NCBI RefSeq assembly: GCF_003967075.1
Contig: NZ_AP018664.1
Coordinates: 3,994,001 to 4,058,000 of the forward strand
Direction: 5' to 3'
DNA length: 64,000 nucleotides
Source of the DNA: Sphingobium amiense
Lineage (GTDB): Bacteria > Pseudomonadota > Alphaproteobacteria > Sphingomonadales > Sphingomonadaceae
Below the pieces are notes generated by a model. The model did not search any database, was not told the DNA's origin, and was given only the letters and a program-made list of their open reading frames with translations. The position numbers and the translations under genes are program-made. Position 1 is the stretch's first letter; each line of letters opens with the position of its first letter. Shown piece by piece: positions 16,179 to 24,817 of the stretch.

Positions 16179-17063
16179 ATGACGACCGACCGATTGCCCG
16201 ATGATGAGAACTGGATCGGCAGCACGGGACTGGCCCGCCGCCATGTGCTGACCGGAGGCGCGTTCGCCGCCGGATTTGCCGCCGCCTGCCGCCCCATCGC
16301 CAGCAGCGCGGTGCAGACGCCGGGCGATGGCCTCAAGGAAGAAACGGTGTCGATCCGGGCGAGCGACGGCTTTGCCATGCCTGCCTTCGTCGCGCGTCCG
16401 GCATCGGGCAAGCCCGCGCCGGTGATCGTCGTGGTGCACGAGATTTTCGGCGTGCATGAATGGATTCGCGACATGTGCCGCCGCTTCGCGCAGGCGGGCT
16501 ATTATGCCATCGCGCCCGATCTCTTCGCCCGCCATGGCGACGCGACGAAGATCGCCGATTTCAAGCAGCTTGTCGGCACCATCGTGTCCAAGGCGCCCGA
16601 CGCGCAGGTGCTGGGCGACATCGACACGACCTATGCGTGGGCGGGGAGCCATGGCGGCGACGCGAAGAAGCGCGGCATCGCCGGATTTTGCTGGGGCGGG
16701 CGCGTCGTGTGGCTCTATGCCGCGCACAGCGCCGCGCTGAAAGCCGGGGTCGCCTTCTACGGTAGGCTGGTGAGCGAGAAGACGGCGCTCCAGCCGCTGA
16801 GCGCCATCGAGGAAGTGGGCAAGCTGAAAGTCCCGGTGCTCGGCCAATATGGCGCGCTCGACAAGGGGATTCCCCTGTCCGACGTGGAGGCGATGCGGGC
16901 GGCGCTCAACAAAGCGGGCAAGTCGCCGCCCGACGCGATCACGGTTTATGAGGGCGCGGACCATGGCTTCATGGCCGATTACCGCCCAAGCTATAACGAA
17001 GCGGCGGCGAAACAGGCGTGGGCCGCAACGCTCGCCTGGTTCGGCACCTATGTGAAGCGGTGA
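16179..17063 (+). CDS. Exported dienelactone hydrolase family protein
   Basis: A 294-residue alpha/beta hydrolase of the DLH family. The catalytic triad positions are visible: Cys in GFCWGGR, Asp in YGALDKG and His in EGADHGFMAD, with VVVHEIFGVHEWIRD near the oxyanion hole. The N-terminus has a twin-arginine-like segment (ARRHVLTGGAFAAGFAAAC, Arg20-Arg21) and Cys37 in a lipobox-like AAAC, so it is probably exported, perhaps as a lipoprotein; classical DLH is cytoplasmic and about 235 residues. The reaction on dienelactone is not implied: many members act on other esters. Confidence 0.85.
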   Translation: MTTDRLPDDENWIGSTGLARRHVLTGGAFAAGFAAACRPIASSAVQTPGDGLKEETVSIRASDGFAMPAFVARPASGKPAPVIVVVHEIFGVHEWIRDMCRRFAQAGYYAIAPDLFARHGDATKIADFKQLVGTIVSKAPDAQVLGDIDTTYAWAGSHGGDAKKRGIAGFCWGGRVVWLYAAHSAALKAGVAFYGRLVSEKTALQPLSAIEEVGKLKVPVLGQYGALDKGIPLSDVEAMRAALNKAGKSPPDAITVYEGADHGFMADYRPSYNEAAAKQAWAATLAWFGTYVKR

Positions 17064-17069
17064 AGTGGC

Positions 17070-17606
17070 TTATCTGCTCTTCATCGCCTCGACCGCGGCG
17101 AGCGTGCTCTTCACATGGCCGGCATAGCTCATCTCGCTGAGGACGAAGGCGATGCGGCCCGAAGGCGCGATGACGTAGGAGGTGCGGTCGGTCATGCCCG
17201 GCCGCATCTTGAGCGCGACGTCATAGCCGGAGACGATGTTGGGACCGGCGGAGGCGACGGCGAACTTGCCCGCGCATTCCTTGGTCGAAAAGGCGACGAG
17301 ATCGTCGACCGGATCGGCCGACATGCCGATGACGGTCGCGCCCGCTGCCTTGAACTTGTCGATATTCTCGGCGAACTCGCGCGCTTCGGCGGAGCAGCCG
17401 GGGGTGAAGGCCTTGGGGAAGAAATAGAGGACGACCGGCCCGCGCTTCAACTGGTGCGAGAGGGTGAGGGTGAAGGTCTTGCCCGCCTGCGCGCCGCGCG
17501 TGGTGAAGTCGGGCGCTTTCGCTCCCACCGCCAGCGCCGCCATGGCGTTGGGCGCGGCGAGCAGGGCGGCGGCGGCAAGGGTGAGGGACAGGCGCTTGAT
17601 CGGCAT
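17070..17606 (-). CDS. Periplasmic peroxiredoxin (AhpC/TSA, Bcp-like)
   Basis: A 178-residue thioredoxin-fold peroxidase with a signal peptide ([20 protein letters not shown] then AMA). Peroxidatic Cys lies in [17 protein letters not shown]; a second Cys in STKECAGKF is a possible resolving residue. The ATG at 17606 is chosen over an upstream frame because it gives a clean signal sequence. Likely function is removal of peroxides in the periplasm. It converges 6 bases from the dienelactone hydrolase gene. Confidence 0.88.
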   Translation of the reverse strand: MPIKRLSLTLAAAALLAAPNAMAALAVGAKAPDFTTRGAQAGKTFTLTLSHQLKRGPVVLYFFPKAFTPGCSAEAREFAENIDKFKAAGATVIGMSADPVDDLVAFSTKECAGKFAVASAGPNIVSGYDVALKMRPGMTDRTSYVIAPSGRIAFVLSEMSYAGHVKSTLAAVEAMKSR

Positions 17607-17714
17607 CGGGCGTCTCCATGGAGAAAGCAACAGGGGGCTGTGATGATCCTTAATGACGCGGCGCGCAAGCGGTCAGAAAGGGAACCGGAAACGAGGCGCA
17701 GGGGTTGGCCCGGC

Positions 17715-18185
17715 ATGATGCGCGCGTTCGCTCTCTGCGCTCTTGCGGCTCTGGCGGCGTGCGGGCGAGAACCGGCCGGGAAGGACGATGGCCAGCCTGA
17801 GATCGTCTCCAACATCGTCGAGGACGCCGTGCCCGAGGCCGGTGAAGCAAGGCAGCCGGAGAATCGGGCGGAGGCGCAAGCGCAGCCTGCCGCCGACAGC
17901 ATCCCGGCGGCGTTGCAGGGGCGCTGGACCGGCCTTCCGGATGCGTGTGGCGACCGGGCGGCGGCGCTGGAACTGAATATCGGGCCGGACAGCCTGATCT
18001 TCCACGAAAGCGTCGGGCAGGTGGAAGCGGTCAAGCGCGGCGAGGACGGCGATATGCGGGTGACGGCGGCGTTCACGGGCGAGGGCGAAAGCTGGACCCG
18101 GACACTGACGCTGAGGCCCGCCGCCGATGGCGCGACGCTGACCATCGTCAATGACGGAACAGCGACGGTGCGCAAACGCTGTTGA
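17715..18185 (+). CDS. Putative lipoprotein of unknown function
   Basis: A 156-residue protein beginning [20 protein letters not shown], a lipoprotein signal with lipobox LAAC. An acidic, Ala/Pro-rich linker (about 22-65) leads to a compact domain with [16 protein letters not shown] and a closing [15 protein letters not shown]. The GRW and matched Cys pair suggest a small beta-rich periplasmic domain; no named family. An upstream in-frame ATG at 17643 would bury the lipoprotein signal and is less likely. Confidence 0.7.
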   Translation: MMRAFALCALAALAACGREPAGKDDGQPEIVSNIVEDAVPEAGEARQPENRAEAQAQPAADSIPAALQGRWTGLPDACGDRAAALELNIGPDSLIFHESVGQVEAVKRGEDGDMRVTAAFTGEGESWTRTLTLRPAADGATLTIVNDGTATVRKRC

Positions 18186-18237
18186 GCGCGGCGCGGCTCC
18201 CCTTCCTTACGTGCGCGCGGGCCGCTACAGCCGCGCG

Positions 18238-19308
18238 ATGATCGGCCGCCTGACCTTAAGCGATTTTCGCAACCATGCGGATGCGCTGATCGTGCCCGAC
18301 GCGGCGTTCGTGCTGCTGACCGGCGACAATGGCGCGGGCAAGACCAACATATTGGAAGCGGTGTCGCTGCTGGCGCCGGGGCGGGGACTGCGCGGCGCGG
18401 CGCTGTCGGCAATGGCGCGGCAGGACGGGCCGGGCGGGTTCGGGATCGCGGCGGAGGTCGACGGGGTGGTGCTGGGCACCGGCGTCACGCCCGCCGCGCC
18501 CGAGCGGCGGCAGGTGCGGATCGGCGGTGTCGCGTCTTCGGCCAATGCGCTGGCGGATCATCTGTCGATCGTGTGGCTGACGCCCGCGATGGACCGGCTG
18601 TTCCTCGACAGTCCGGGCGGTCGGCGGCGGTTCCTCGACCGGCTGACGCTGGCGCTGCATCCGGCCCATGCGGTGCATAGTGCGCGCTATGAAGCGGCGA
18701 TGCGGGCGCGCAACCGGCTGATCGCGGACCTGCGGAGCGCCGATCCCTTGTGGCTCGATGCGCTGGAGGCGCAGATGGGAGAGCATGGCGCGGCGCTGGC
18801 GGCGGCGCGCGCGGACCTCGTCGCGCGGCTGAATGCCGAACTGGCGCGTCAGCCCGATGCGCCCTTCGCCCGGCCGCTGATCGCGCTGGGCGGGGACGGG
18901 GAGAGCGGTGAGCCGCTGGGGGCGAAGCTGGCGCGGGAGCGACGGCGCGATGCGGCGGCGGGGCGGACGCTGAGCGGTCCGCATCGCGACGATCTGGCCG
19001 TCACGCATGTGGCGAAGGACCAGTCCGCCGCGCTCTGTTCGACCGGAGAACAGAAGGCGCTGCTGCTGTCGATCCTGCTGGCGCACGCGGCGCTGGTGGC
19101 GGGAGAGCGGGGGCAGCCGCCCGTCCTGCTGCTCGACGAAGTGGCGGCGCATCTCGACCCGTCGCGCCGCGCTGCGCTGTTCGACCGGCTGCGGGCGAGC
19201 GGCGGGCAGGTGTGGATGACGGGCACGGAACCCGGCCTTTTTAGCGATTTGAAGGACGCGACGCGGCTGTCGGTAACGGCAGGGAAGATTTTCCGTTCCG
19301 CAGCATAA
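18238..19308 (+). CDS. recF: DNA replication/repair protein RecF
   Basis: A 356-residue SMC-like ATPase. Walker [10 protein letters not shown] starts at residue 29; the signature region is [11 protein letters not shown]; Walker B is [17 protein letters not shown], with [13 protein letters not shown] between. RecF loads RecA at gaps with RecO/RecR. ATG at 18238 gives the family start [12 protein letters not shown]. It is not adjacent to dnaN, which lies about 9.6 kb away on the same strand, unlike the classical dnaA-dnaN-recF cluster. Confidence 0.96.
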   Translation: MIGRLTLSDFRNHADALIVPDAAFVLLTGDNGAGKTNILEAVSLLAPGRGLRGAALSAMARQDGPGGFGIAAEVDGVVLGTGVTPAAPERRQVRIGGVASSANALADHLSIVWLTPAMDRLFLDSPGGRRRFLDRLTLALHPAHAVHSARYEAAMRARNRLIADLRSADPLWLDALEAQMGEHGAALAAARADLVARLNAELARQPDAPFARPLIALGGDGESGEPLGAKLARERRRDAAAGRTLSGPHRDDLAVTHVAKDQSAALCSTGEQKALLLSILLAHAALVAGERGQPPVLLLDEVAAHLDPSRRAALFDRLRASGGQVWMTGTEPGLFSDLKDATRLSVTAGKIFRSAA

Positions 19309-19418
19309 CGCATCGACGAAACGATTCGTCGCCCGGCGCTTGTTCATCCGCCAGCCATCTGCCCTAAGACCGGCATCGGGGTTGAACATCCAAAGATAAG
19401 TCGGGGTCGCATTCGCTC

Positions 19419-19940
19419 ATGTCAGTCGGTTTTCGCGCGTTTTTCGCGGCGGTCCTTGTTGCGCTCTCGACATTGGCATCCGTTCCCGCCGTCGCCGGCA
19501 CGCTCCAGTGCGCGCCCTTCGCCCGCCAGCAGTCGGGCATCGACCTGCATGGTAATGCGAATAGCTGGTGGGGTCAGGCCGAAGGGCGTTACGACCGGGG
19601 TCATGAGCCGCAGGTCGGCGCGGTGCTTTCCTTCGCTTCCAGCCGCTCCATGCCGGTCGGCCATGTCGCCATGGTGAGCAAGGTCGTCAATGCGCGCGAA
19701 GTGCTGCTGACCCACGCCAACTGGTCCTATCGCGGCGGTATCGAGCGCAATGTCCGCGCCGTCGACGTGTCGCCGAACAATGACTGGACCGATGTGCGGG
19801 TGTGGTATGGCCCGACCGGTGACCTTGGCCTGCGGTCCAACCGCGCCAACGGCTTCATTTACGCCCATGCGCCCAAGGCCGCGCCGGTGCTGATCGCCGC
19901 CGCCGACACCAGCGGTCCTGCGCTTCGCGCTGCTTTCTGA
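19419..19940 (+). CDS. Secreted CHAP-domain protein (first of a tandem pair)
   Basis: A 173-residue protein with a signal peptide (AAVLVALSTLASVPAVAG) and a CHAP (NlpC/P60-like) domain: catalytic Cys in LQCAPFARQQSG, catalytic His in GHVAMVSKV and a polar third residue in LTHANWS. CHAP enzymes are amidases or endopeptidases acting on peptidoglycan. It lies 77 bases before a paralogue sharing the same order of motifs. C-terminal part is short and Ala-rich. Confidence 0.88.
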   Translation: MSVGFRAFFAAVLVALSTLASVPAVAGTLQCAPFARQQSGIDLHGNANSWWGQAEGRYDRGHEPQVGAVLSFASSRSMPVGHVAMVSKVVNAREVLLTHANWSYRGGIERNVRAVDVSPNNDWTDVRVWYGPTGDLGLRSNRANGFIYAHAPKAAPVLIAAADTSGPALRAAF

Positions 19941-20017
19941 GCATTTAACCATTCCCAAACCGTCCGCGGTCTAGGGTCGCTCCCGGTGGGGCGATTCTTG
20001 GACTTTCGCGGGATCGC

Positions 20018-20734
20018 ATGATGATGGGGAAATTGCGCACGATGGCGGCGGGGGTGCTGCTGTCGGGCTTCATGACGGTGCCGGCGTTCGCCGCCGCGCT
20101 CCAGTGCGTGCCTTACGCGCGCGCGGTGTCGGGCGTCGCGATACGCGGCGACGCGCTGACATGGTGGGATCAGGCGGACGGCCTCTACAAACGTGGGCAC
20201 ACGCCCCGTAAGGGCGCGGTGCTGGCGTTCAAGCCCTATGGGCCGATGGCGCTGGGCCATGTCGCGGTGGTGAGCCGGGTGCTGGACGAGCGCCGCGTGC
20301 TGATCCGCCATGCGAACTGGTCCGCGCCCGGCGCGATCGAGGAGGATGTGCTGGCGCTCGACGTGTCGGACGAGGGCGACTGGAGCGCGGTGCGCGTGTG
20401 GCACAGCCCGACCGGGCAGATGGGCGCGCGGACCAACCCGACCTTCGGCTTCATCTATCCGGCCAAGCCGAAGCTGCACGACTTCACGCCCGATCCGGCG
20501 CTGGGCGATTATGTGCGGATGGCGAAGGCCGACGACGCCGCGTGGAAGGTCACGCCCGCCGTGATGCGCGACGAGCAGGCGACAAAACCGAAACGAAAGG
20601 TCGCGCCGAGGCTGAATACCGACATGTCGGTCATGACCTTCGCCGAAGCAGCGCCAGTGCAGCGCACGCTGTCCGTCATCATCGCGGAAGTGAAGCGCGA
20701 GGCGGCGCGGGAAATGAAAAGGGGCGCTTCGTAG
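20018..20734 (+). CDS. Secreted CHAP-domain protein (second of a tandem pair)
   Basis: A 238-residue paralogue of the preceding gene: signal peptide (MAAGVLLSGFMTVPAFAA), Cys in LQCVPYARAVSG, His in GHVAVVSRV and HANWSAPGAIEEDV. It adds about 70 C-terminal residues (rich in Lys/Arg, ending VIIAEVKREAAREMKRG) absent from the first copy. Three in-frame ATGs begin at 20018, 20021 and 20024. Expected role is peptidoglycan remodelling in the envelope. An intrinsic terminator overlaps the stop. Confidence 0.88.
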   Translation: MMMGKLRTMAAGVLLSGFMTVPAFAAALQCVPYARAVSGVAIRGDALTWWDQADGLYKRGHTPRKGAVLAFKPYGPMALGHVAVVSRVLDERRVLIRHANWSAPGAIEEDVLALDVSDEGDWSAVRVWHSPTGQMGARTNPTFGFIYPAKPKLHDFTPDPALGDYVRMAKADDAAWKVTPAVMRDEQATKPKRKVAPRLNTDMSVMTFAEAAPVQRTLSVIIAEVKREAAREMKRGAS

Positions 20735-20742
20735 CGCCCCTT
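20719..20742. terminator. Bidirectional terminator between CHAP and DUF3297 genes
   Basis: AAGGGGCGC and GCGCCCCTT form a 9-base stem with a TTCGTA loop; the TAG stop of the CHAP gene lies inside. An A run on the left gives a T tract on the minus strand, so it can also end the convergent DUF3297 transcript. Confidence 0.75.
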
Positions 20743-20746
20743 CGTC

Positions 20747-21022
20747 TCACTCCGCGTCGGCGGGCTTGTCTTCGCTGCCCTCTGCCGGGTTTTCATACCA
20801 GGCCTCGACCTCGCCGGTCAGCTTGATCGTCAGCGGATTGCCGTGGCGGTCGCGGGTCTTGCCCGCGGCGACGCGAATCCAGCCTTCCGAAATGCAATAT
20901 TCCTCCACATCCTTGCGCTCCCGCCCCTTGAAGCGGATGCCGATGCCGCGCTGAAGCACATCCATATCGAAATGGGGGCTTTTGGGGTTGGTCGAAAGAT
21001 GGTCGGGGGGCGTGTCGCTCAT
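20747..21022 (-). CDS. DUF3297 family protein
   Basis: A 91-residue protein: TPPDHLSTNPKSPHFDMDVL, then RGIGIRFKGRERKDVEEYCI, SEGWIRVAAGKTRDRHGNPL and an acidic tail. This pattern is the DUF3297 family, small conserved proteins of proteobacteria with unknown function. The ATG at 21022 gives the standard family N-terminus; the longer upstream frame is not credible. Confidence 0.9.
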   Translation of the reverse strand: MSDTPPDHLSTNPKSPHFDMDVLQRGIGIRFKGRERKDVEEYCISEGWIRVAAGKTRDRHGNPLTIKLTGEVEAWYENPAEGSEDKPADAE

Positions 21023-21056
21023 GGGGAACGCCCCTAGCGTCCCGCAGGTGCAGGCG

Positions 21057-21887
21057 TCAACCGCCGCGCCCTTCATCGACATCGCAAAAGATGCGGCGGA
21101 TCGCGCCGGACGAAAGCCAGCCTTCGAACCGGCTCTGCGCATCGGCAAGGCCGGTGAAGGGGTAGGCGACTGGACGGTCGTCCACGGCTTTCGACGCGGC
21201 GGTCATGCGGGCGATGGCGTCGGGCGCAACGGTGAGGATGCGCCCGCGCCGTTCGGTCGAGGCGCTGTTGATGCCGACGACATGGCCGTCCTCCGCCAGA
21301 ACGGGGCCGCCGCTGATGCCCGAGAGGGGGCCGTCGCCTTCCGGCAGGCGGCCCTGTTCGGCCCAGGCGAGCACCGGCTGCGTGACGTCGCTGCGCCCGC
21401 GCCGGGCGTTGGCCGACCCGATGAGTTCGGACATGACCAGCGTCGGTTCGCCTGCCGGGAAGCCCATGTGGAAGCCGGGTGTGCCGGGCTGCGGCGCGGT
21501 GGGCGAGAAGGGAAGCGCCTGCGGGCTGGGGAGTGCGGCGGGCAGCAAGGAGGCGTCGGCCTCCCGGCTTTCGATGATGCGGGCGACGGGGCGGGCGAAG
21601 CGTCCTTCCTCCAGACCGACGCGGCTGCATCCATGGGTCACATGCTCCGCCGTCAGCCATGCGCCGTCGCGGTCGATTGCGAAGGCGGTGCCCATCGAGT
21701 CGGCGGGCGCGCCGGGATCGTCGATCACGAACTGCTCGTCACCCGTTTGCGGCATCGGGCGGCGGGGGGAGCGGGGGTCGTAATCCTCCACCCTGGGCGG
21801 CGGGGGCGCAGCTTCCTGCCCGAACCATGCCAGAAGCAGCAGGCCGCCGAGCGCAAAGGGGAGGCAGCCGCATCCGCCGCGCGCCAT
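21057..21887 (-). CDS. Membrane-anchored trypsin-like serine protease
   Basis: A 276-residue protein with one N-terminal transmembrane or signal segment (LPFALGGLLLLAWFG) then a Pro-rich linker and a chymotrypsin-fold domain. Catalytic residues visible: His in LTAEHV, Asp in ESREADASLL and Ser in LSGISGGPVL; GTAFAIDRDGAWLTAEH is the standard start of the barrel. It has no PDZ domain, unlike DegP/HtrA. Likely a periplasmic quality-control or signalling protease. Four bases separate it from the upstream DUF350 gene, so they are probably one transcription unit. Confidence 0.85.
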   Translation of the reverse strand: MARGGCGCLPFALGGLLLLAWFGQEAAPPPPRVEDYDPRSPRRPMPQTGDEQFVIDDPGAPADSMGTAFAIDRDGAWLTAEHVTHGCSRVGLEEGRFARPVARIIESREADASLLPAALPSPQALPFSPTAPQPGTPGFHMGFPAGEPTLVMSELIGSANARRGRSDVTQPVLAWAEQGRLPEGDGPLSGISGGPVLAEDGHVVGINSASTERRGRILTVAPDAIARMTAASKAVDDRPVAYPFTGLADAQSRFEGWLSSGAIRRIFCDVDEGRGG

Positions 21888-21891
21888 GGAC

Positions 21892-22314
21892 TCAGCCCGC
21901 GATGGCGGCGGCGGTGAGGCAGGCGATCGCCCCCTTCATCATCGCCAGAAAGATCGCCGCCGACCGCTCGTCCGCCTCGATCCGGGCGGACAGTGTGCCG
22001 AGCACGAAATCGACCATGCGGAAGGCGATGAGCTGCAACACCAGCGTGACGCTGCCCCAGATGACGATGTCCCAGACGTTGATCGACCCGGCGAGGCAGA
22101 AGGCAAGCGGCAGGGCAAGGCCGATGGCGGCGCCGCCGAGCGAGATGGCGGCGGCTTCGTTGCCCGCGCGGATCAGCCGAAACTCGTCATGCGGCGTGAT
22201 CCACAGATAGATGGCGAGCGCCGCGAGCCACACGACAGTCGCGCTGCCCAGATGCAGCAGGAGGATTGGGAGGCCCGACAACAGGCTGTGGATGACAGGC
22301 ATGGGATCGGTCAT
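21892..22314 (-). CDS. DUF350 family membrane protein
   Basis: A 140-residue protein with four hydrophobic segments, including LGSATVVWLAALAIYLWI, NEAAAISLGGAAIGLALPLA and VWDIVIWGSVTLVLQLIAFR, matching the duplicated two-helix pattern of DUF350 (UPF0719). Function unknown. The start at 22314 (MTDPMPVIHS) is preferred over 22350 because the extension is not conserved-looking. It directly precedes the serine protease gene by 4 bases. Confidence 0.75.
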   Translation of the reverse strand: MTDPMPVIHSLLSGLPILLLHLGSATVVWLAALAIYLWITPHDEFRLIRAGNEAAAISLGGAAIGLALPLAFCLAGSINVWDIVIWGSVTLVLQLIAFRMVDFVLGTLSARIEADERSAAIFLAMMKGAIACLTAAAIAG

Positions 22315-22380
22315 GCGCCGTCCAATGCCGGAACCCGCCCGATGGTTCAATCGGGCGGGCCTGATTTATATCAATATCGG

Positions 22381-22686
22381 TCAGCGGCAGATGCGGACCC
22401 GCACGTCGCGGTCGCGATAATAATCGTAGCGCCATTCGGTCCAGCAGCGCTGGCGATAGGCGTAGCGGTTGTTGCGCCAGCCGTGGCGGTTGCCGCGCCA
22501 GCCCCGGTCGTGTCGCCAGTCGCGGCGGTCATCCCAGCGGCGATGGTCGCGCCGTCCGTCCCAGCGTGCGTCGCGACCGTCGCGCCAGCCGCCGCCATAA
22601 TATTGGGCCTGCGCCGGAACCGCCGCCGCACCCAGACCGGCGACAGCAAGGGTGATCGCCGCTGCGCCCTTCCAGAAAATATTCAT
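22381..22686 (-). CDS. Small secreted Arg/Trp/Tyr-rich basic protein
   Basis: A 101-residue protein with a signal peptide (GAAAITLAVAGLGAAAVPAQ, cleaved near AQA) and a mature part built of RDGR, RRWDDRRD, WRHDRGWRGN and NNRYAYRQR elements, with two Cys. The pattern is common in alphaproteobacteria and resembles small RcnB-like or DUF secreted proteins; the function is unknown. GAGGAGAGAAGAGCG precedes the ATG. Confidence 0.7.
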   Translation of the reverse strand: MNIFWKGAAAITLAVAGLGAAAVPAQAQYYGGGWRDGRDARWDGRRDHRRWDDRRDWRHDRGWRGNRHGWRNNRYAYRQRCWTEWRYDYYRDRDVRVRICR

Positions 22687-22797
22687 CGCTCTTCTCTCCT
22701 CATCGGTCCGCCCGAGCAGAGCGGATCATGGGAGGGAGAATGACGCGGCGCGGCTGAACCGGCCGGGAACGCCGCCGTCAGCCATGGTTAAGGAAAA

Positions 22798-24039
22798 TCA
22801 GCGCCCGCGCAGCGCCTCTTCGGCGTCGCGCATATAGTCGCGGGTGATGGGGAGAGCGCGGCGGTCGCGGACATACTGGACCTGATAATTGACCATGCCG
22901 CCATGTTCGAACACGGTCGCCGCCCCGGCGAGATAGAAGGTCCAGAGGCGGAAGAAGCGTTCGTCGTAAAGCGCGACGATCTCTGCCCTGTGCGCCATGG
23001 TGCGTTTATACCATTCGCGGATGGTGAGGCCGTAATGCATCCGCAGCACCTCCACGTCCGTGACCATCAGGCGCGTGCCCTCGCTGCCCTGGATCATTTC
23101 GGAAAGGGCGGGGATATAGCCGCCGGGGAAGATATATTTCTGGGTGAAGGCGTCGGTGATGCCCGGGCCTTCGACCCGGCCGATGGTGTGGATCAGCATC
23201 ACGCCGTGAGGGGCGAGCAGGTCGCGGCACTTGTTGTAGAAGGTGCGGAAATGTGCGGTGCCGACATGTTCGAACATGCCGACCGACACGATGCGGTCGA
23301 ACGGTCCCTGCATGTCGCGATAGTCGATCAGTTCGAAGCGGACATGGTCGGCAACGCCCGCGTCAGCAGCGCGCTGGCGCGCGACCTTGAGCTGTTCTTC
23401 CGACAGGGTGATGCCGGTCACGTCGACGCCGCAGGTGCGGTGAAGATAAAGCGCCATGCCGCCCCAGCCGCAGCCGATGTCGAGCACCTTCATGCCCGGT
23501 TTCAGATGCAGCTTGGCGGCGATATGCGCCTTCTTGTCCTCCTGCGCCTGTTCGAGGCTGATACCCGCTTCATTGGCGGCATCGGGGAAATAGGCACAGC
23601 TATACTGCTTGTCGCGGTCGAGGAAGAGGTCGTAGAGCGCGCCCGACAGGTCGTAATGATGGGCGACATTGGCCTTCGACCGGCTCTTGTGATTGAGGCG
23701 CCAGAATTTCTGGCGCGCGCTCTTGATCCCGCGGGTGAGGATGCTCTTCGCGTCGATGGAGCGGCCCTGCTCCCACGGATTGTTGGCGCGGATCATGGAC
23801 ACGAACTCCATGATGCCGCCGCCCTCGATGGCGACGCGCCCGTCGATCCACGCTTCGGCCATGCCGAGGCGCGGGTCCTTGACGATGTCGAAGGGGACGC
23901 GCCTGTCCCTGAAACGCAGCGCGAGGTCCGGGAAATCGGGATGCGGCTGACCCACCGTGAAACTGGAACCGTCGGCGTAAAAGACCCGGAGCTGGCCGCG
24001 CGTCACCAGACGCTTCAGCACGCGTTCAAACAATTTCAT
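22798..24039 (-). CDS. cfa: Cyclopropane-fatty-acyl-phospholipid synthase
   Basis: A 413-residue SAM-dependent methyltransferase of the Cfa family. An N-terminal alpha/beta domain (1-100) precedes the catalytic core: VAHHYDLSGALYDLFLDRDK, YSCAYFP, SAM motif VLDIGCGWGGMALYL, GITLSEEQ, VGMFEHVG and YIFPGGYIP. It methylenates cis double bonds of membrane phospholipids in stress or stationary phase. ATG at 24039 (MKLFERVLKR) with AAAGG six bases upstream is preferred over the in-frame ATG at 24045. Confidence 0.95.
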   Translation of the reverse strand: MKLFERVLKRLVTRGQLRVFYADGSSFTVGQPHPDFPDLALRFRDRRVPFDIVKDPRLGMAEAWIDGRVAIEGGGIMEFVSMIRANNPWEQGRSIDAKSILTRGIKSARQKFWRLNHKSRSKANVAHHYDLSGALYDLFLDRDKQYSCAYFPDAANEAGISLEQAQEDKKAHIAAKLHLKPGMKVLDIGCGWGGMALYLHRTCGVDVTGITLSEEQLKVARQRAADAGVADHVRFELIDYRDMQGPFDRIVSVGMFEHVGTAHFRTFYNKCRDLLAPHGVMLIHTIGRVEGPGITDAFTQKYIFPGGYIPALSEMIQGSEGTRLMVTDVEVLRMHYGLTIREWYKRTMAHRAEIVALYDERFFRLWTFYLAGAATVFEHGGMVNYQVQYVRDRRALPITRDYMRDAEEALRGR

Positions 24040-24070
24040 GGGCATCCTTTGTCATGGCGCGAGGCGGGCG

Positions 24071-24817
24071 TCAAATACCGGCATACCAGTCATAGCCGGC
24101 ATGATCCTCCCAATAGCCACCCTTGCCCCGGCCGATCCCTGCGAGGGTCGAAACCGCCTCGATCCGGGTCAGATATTTGGCCTGTTTGTAGCCGAGCTGC
24201 CGTTCGACGCGCAGGCGCAGCGGCGCGCCGTTGGCGACGGTAAGGGGGCGGTCGTTGAGGGCGAAGGCGAGGATCGTCTGGGGGTGGACGGCGTCGATCA
24301 GGTCGATGCTTTCATAATAGGCGCTGCCATTGCCCATCGTGTCGGCGCAGTGGAAGACGAGGTAGCGCGCGTCGGAGCGCAGGCCCGCGCCGTCAAGGAT
24401 CGTCCTGAGCGGCACGCCGCGCCACTTGCCGATGGCGCTCCATCCTTCGACGCAATCGTGGCGGGTGATCTGTTCGCGGTGGGGGAGCGCGTGCAACTGC
24501 GACAGCGAAAGCGACAGCTCGCGCGATACCCGCCCGTCCACGCGCAGCCGCCAGTCGGCGAAGCCGTTGCGCCAGAGCGCCTTATATTCGGGCGTATTGG
24601 GGTTGGCGGTGCCGTTGGCGCGGAAGATGGGGGAGATCTGGTCGGGACGGAATTCATGCGCGAGCGCGTCGCGCGCCATCAGGCTGCGCTGCGCCCATCT
24701 GTGGAAATTCTCCGCCGAGAAGAGCGCCTCGCGAAAGCGTTCGTTGCGGGCGAGGCGGTCGCAGCCGGTGAGGCTGGCGGCGGCTCCGAGCAGGAGGGTG
24801 CGGCGGGCGAGGATCAT
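24071..24817 (-). CDS. Molybdopterin-dependent oxidoreductase (MsrP/YedY-like subgroup of sulfite oxidase fold)
   Basis: A 248-residue protein with a Tat-type and lipobox-like N-terminus (ARRTLLLGAAASLTGC; Arg5-Arg6, Cys19). The sulfite-oxidase-fold Moco ligand Cys122 is in RHDCVEGWSAIGKW, followed by GVPLRTILDGAG, VFHCADTM and ANGAPLRLRVERQLGYKQ. It overlaps by ATGA the gene for a cytochrome b membrane subunit, mirroring the MsrPQ pairing, although the partner here is b561-like. Substrate unknown: methionine sulfoxide in periplasmic proteins is possible. Confidence 0.85.
   Translation of the reverse strand: MILARRTLLLGAAASLTGCDRLARNERFREALFSAENFHRWAQRSLMARDALAHEFRPDQISPIFRANGTANPNTPEYKALWRNGFADWRLRVDGRVSRELSLSLSQLHALPHREQITRHDCVEGWSAIGKWRGVPLRTILDGAGLRSDARYLVFHCADTMGNGSAYYESIDLIDAVHPQTILAFALNDRPLTVANGAPLRLRVERQLGYKQAKYLTRIEAVSTLAGIGRGKGGYWEDHAGYDWYAGI

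Noticed and set aside
19314..19331. Inverted repeat CGACGAA-N4-TTCGTCG after recF as a terminator
   Set aside because: Perfect arms but no T run and only 7 base pairs; not enough to call.
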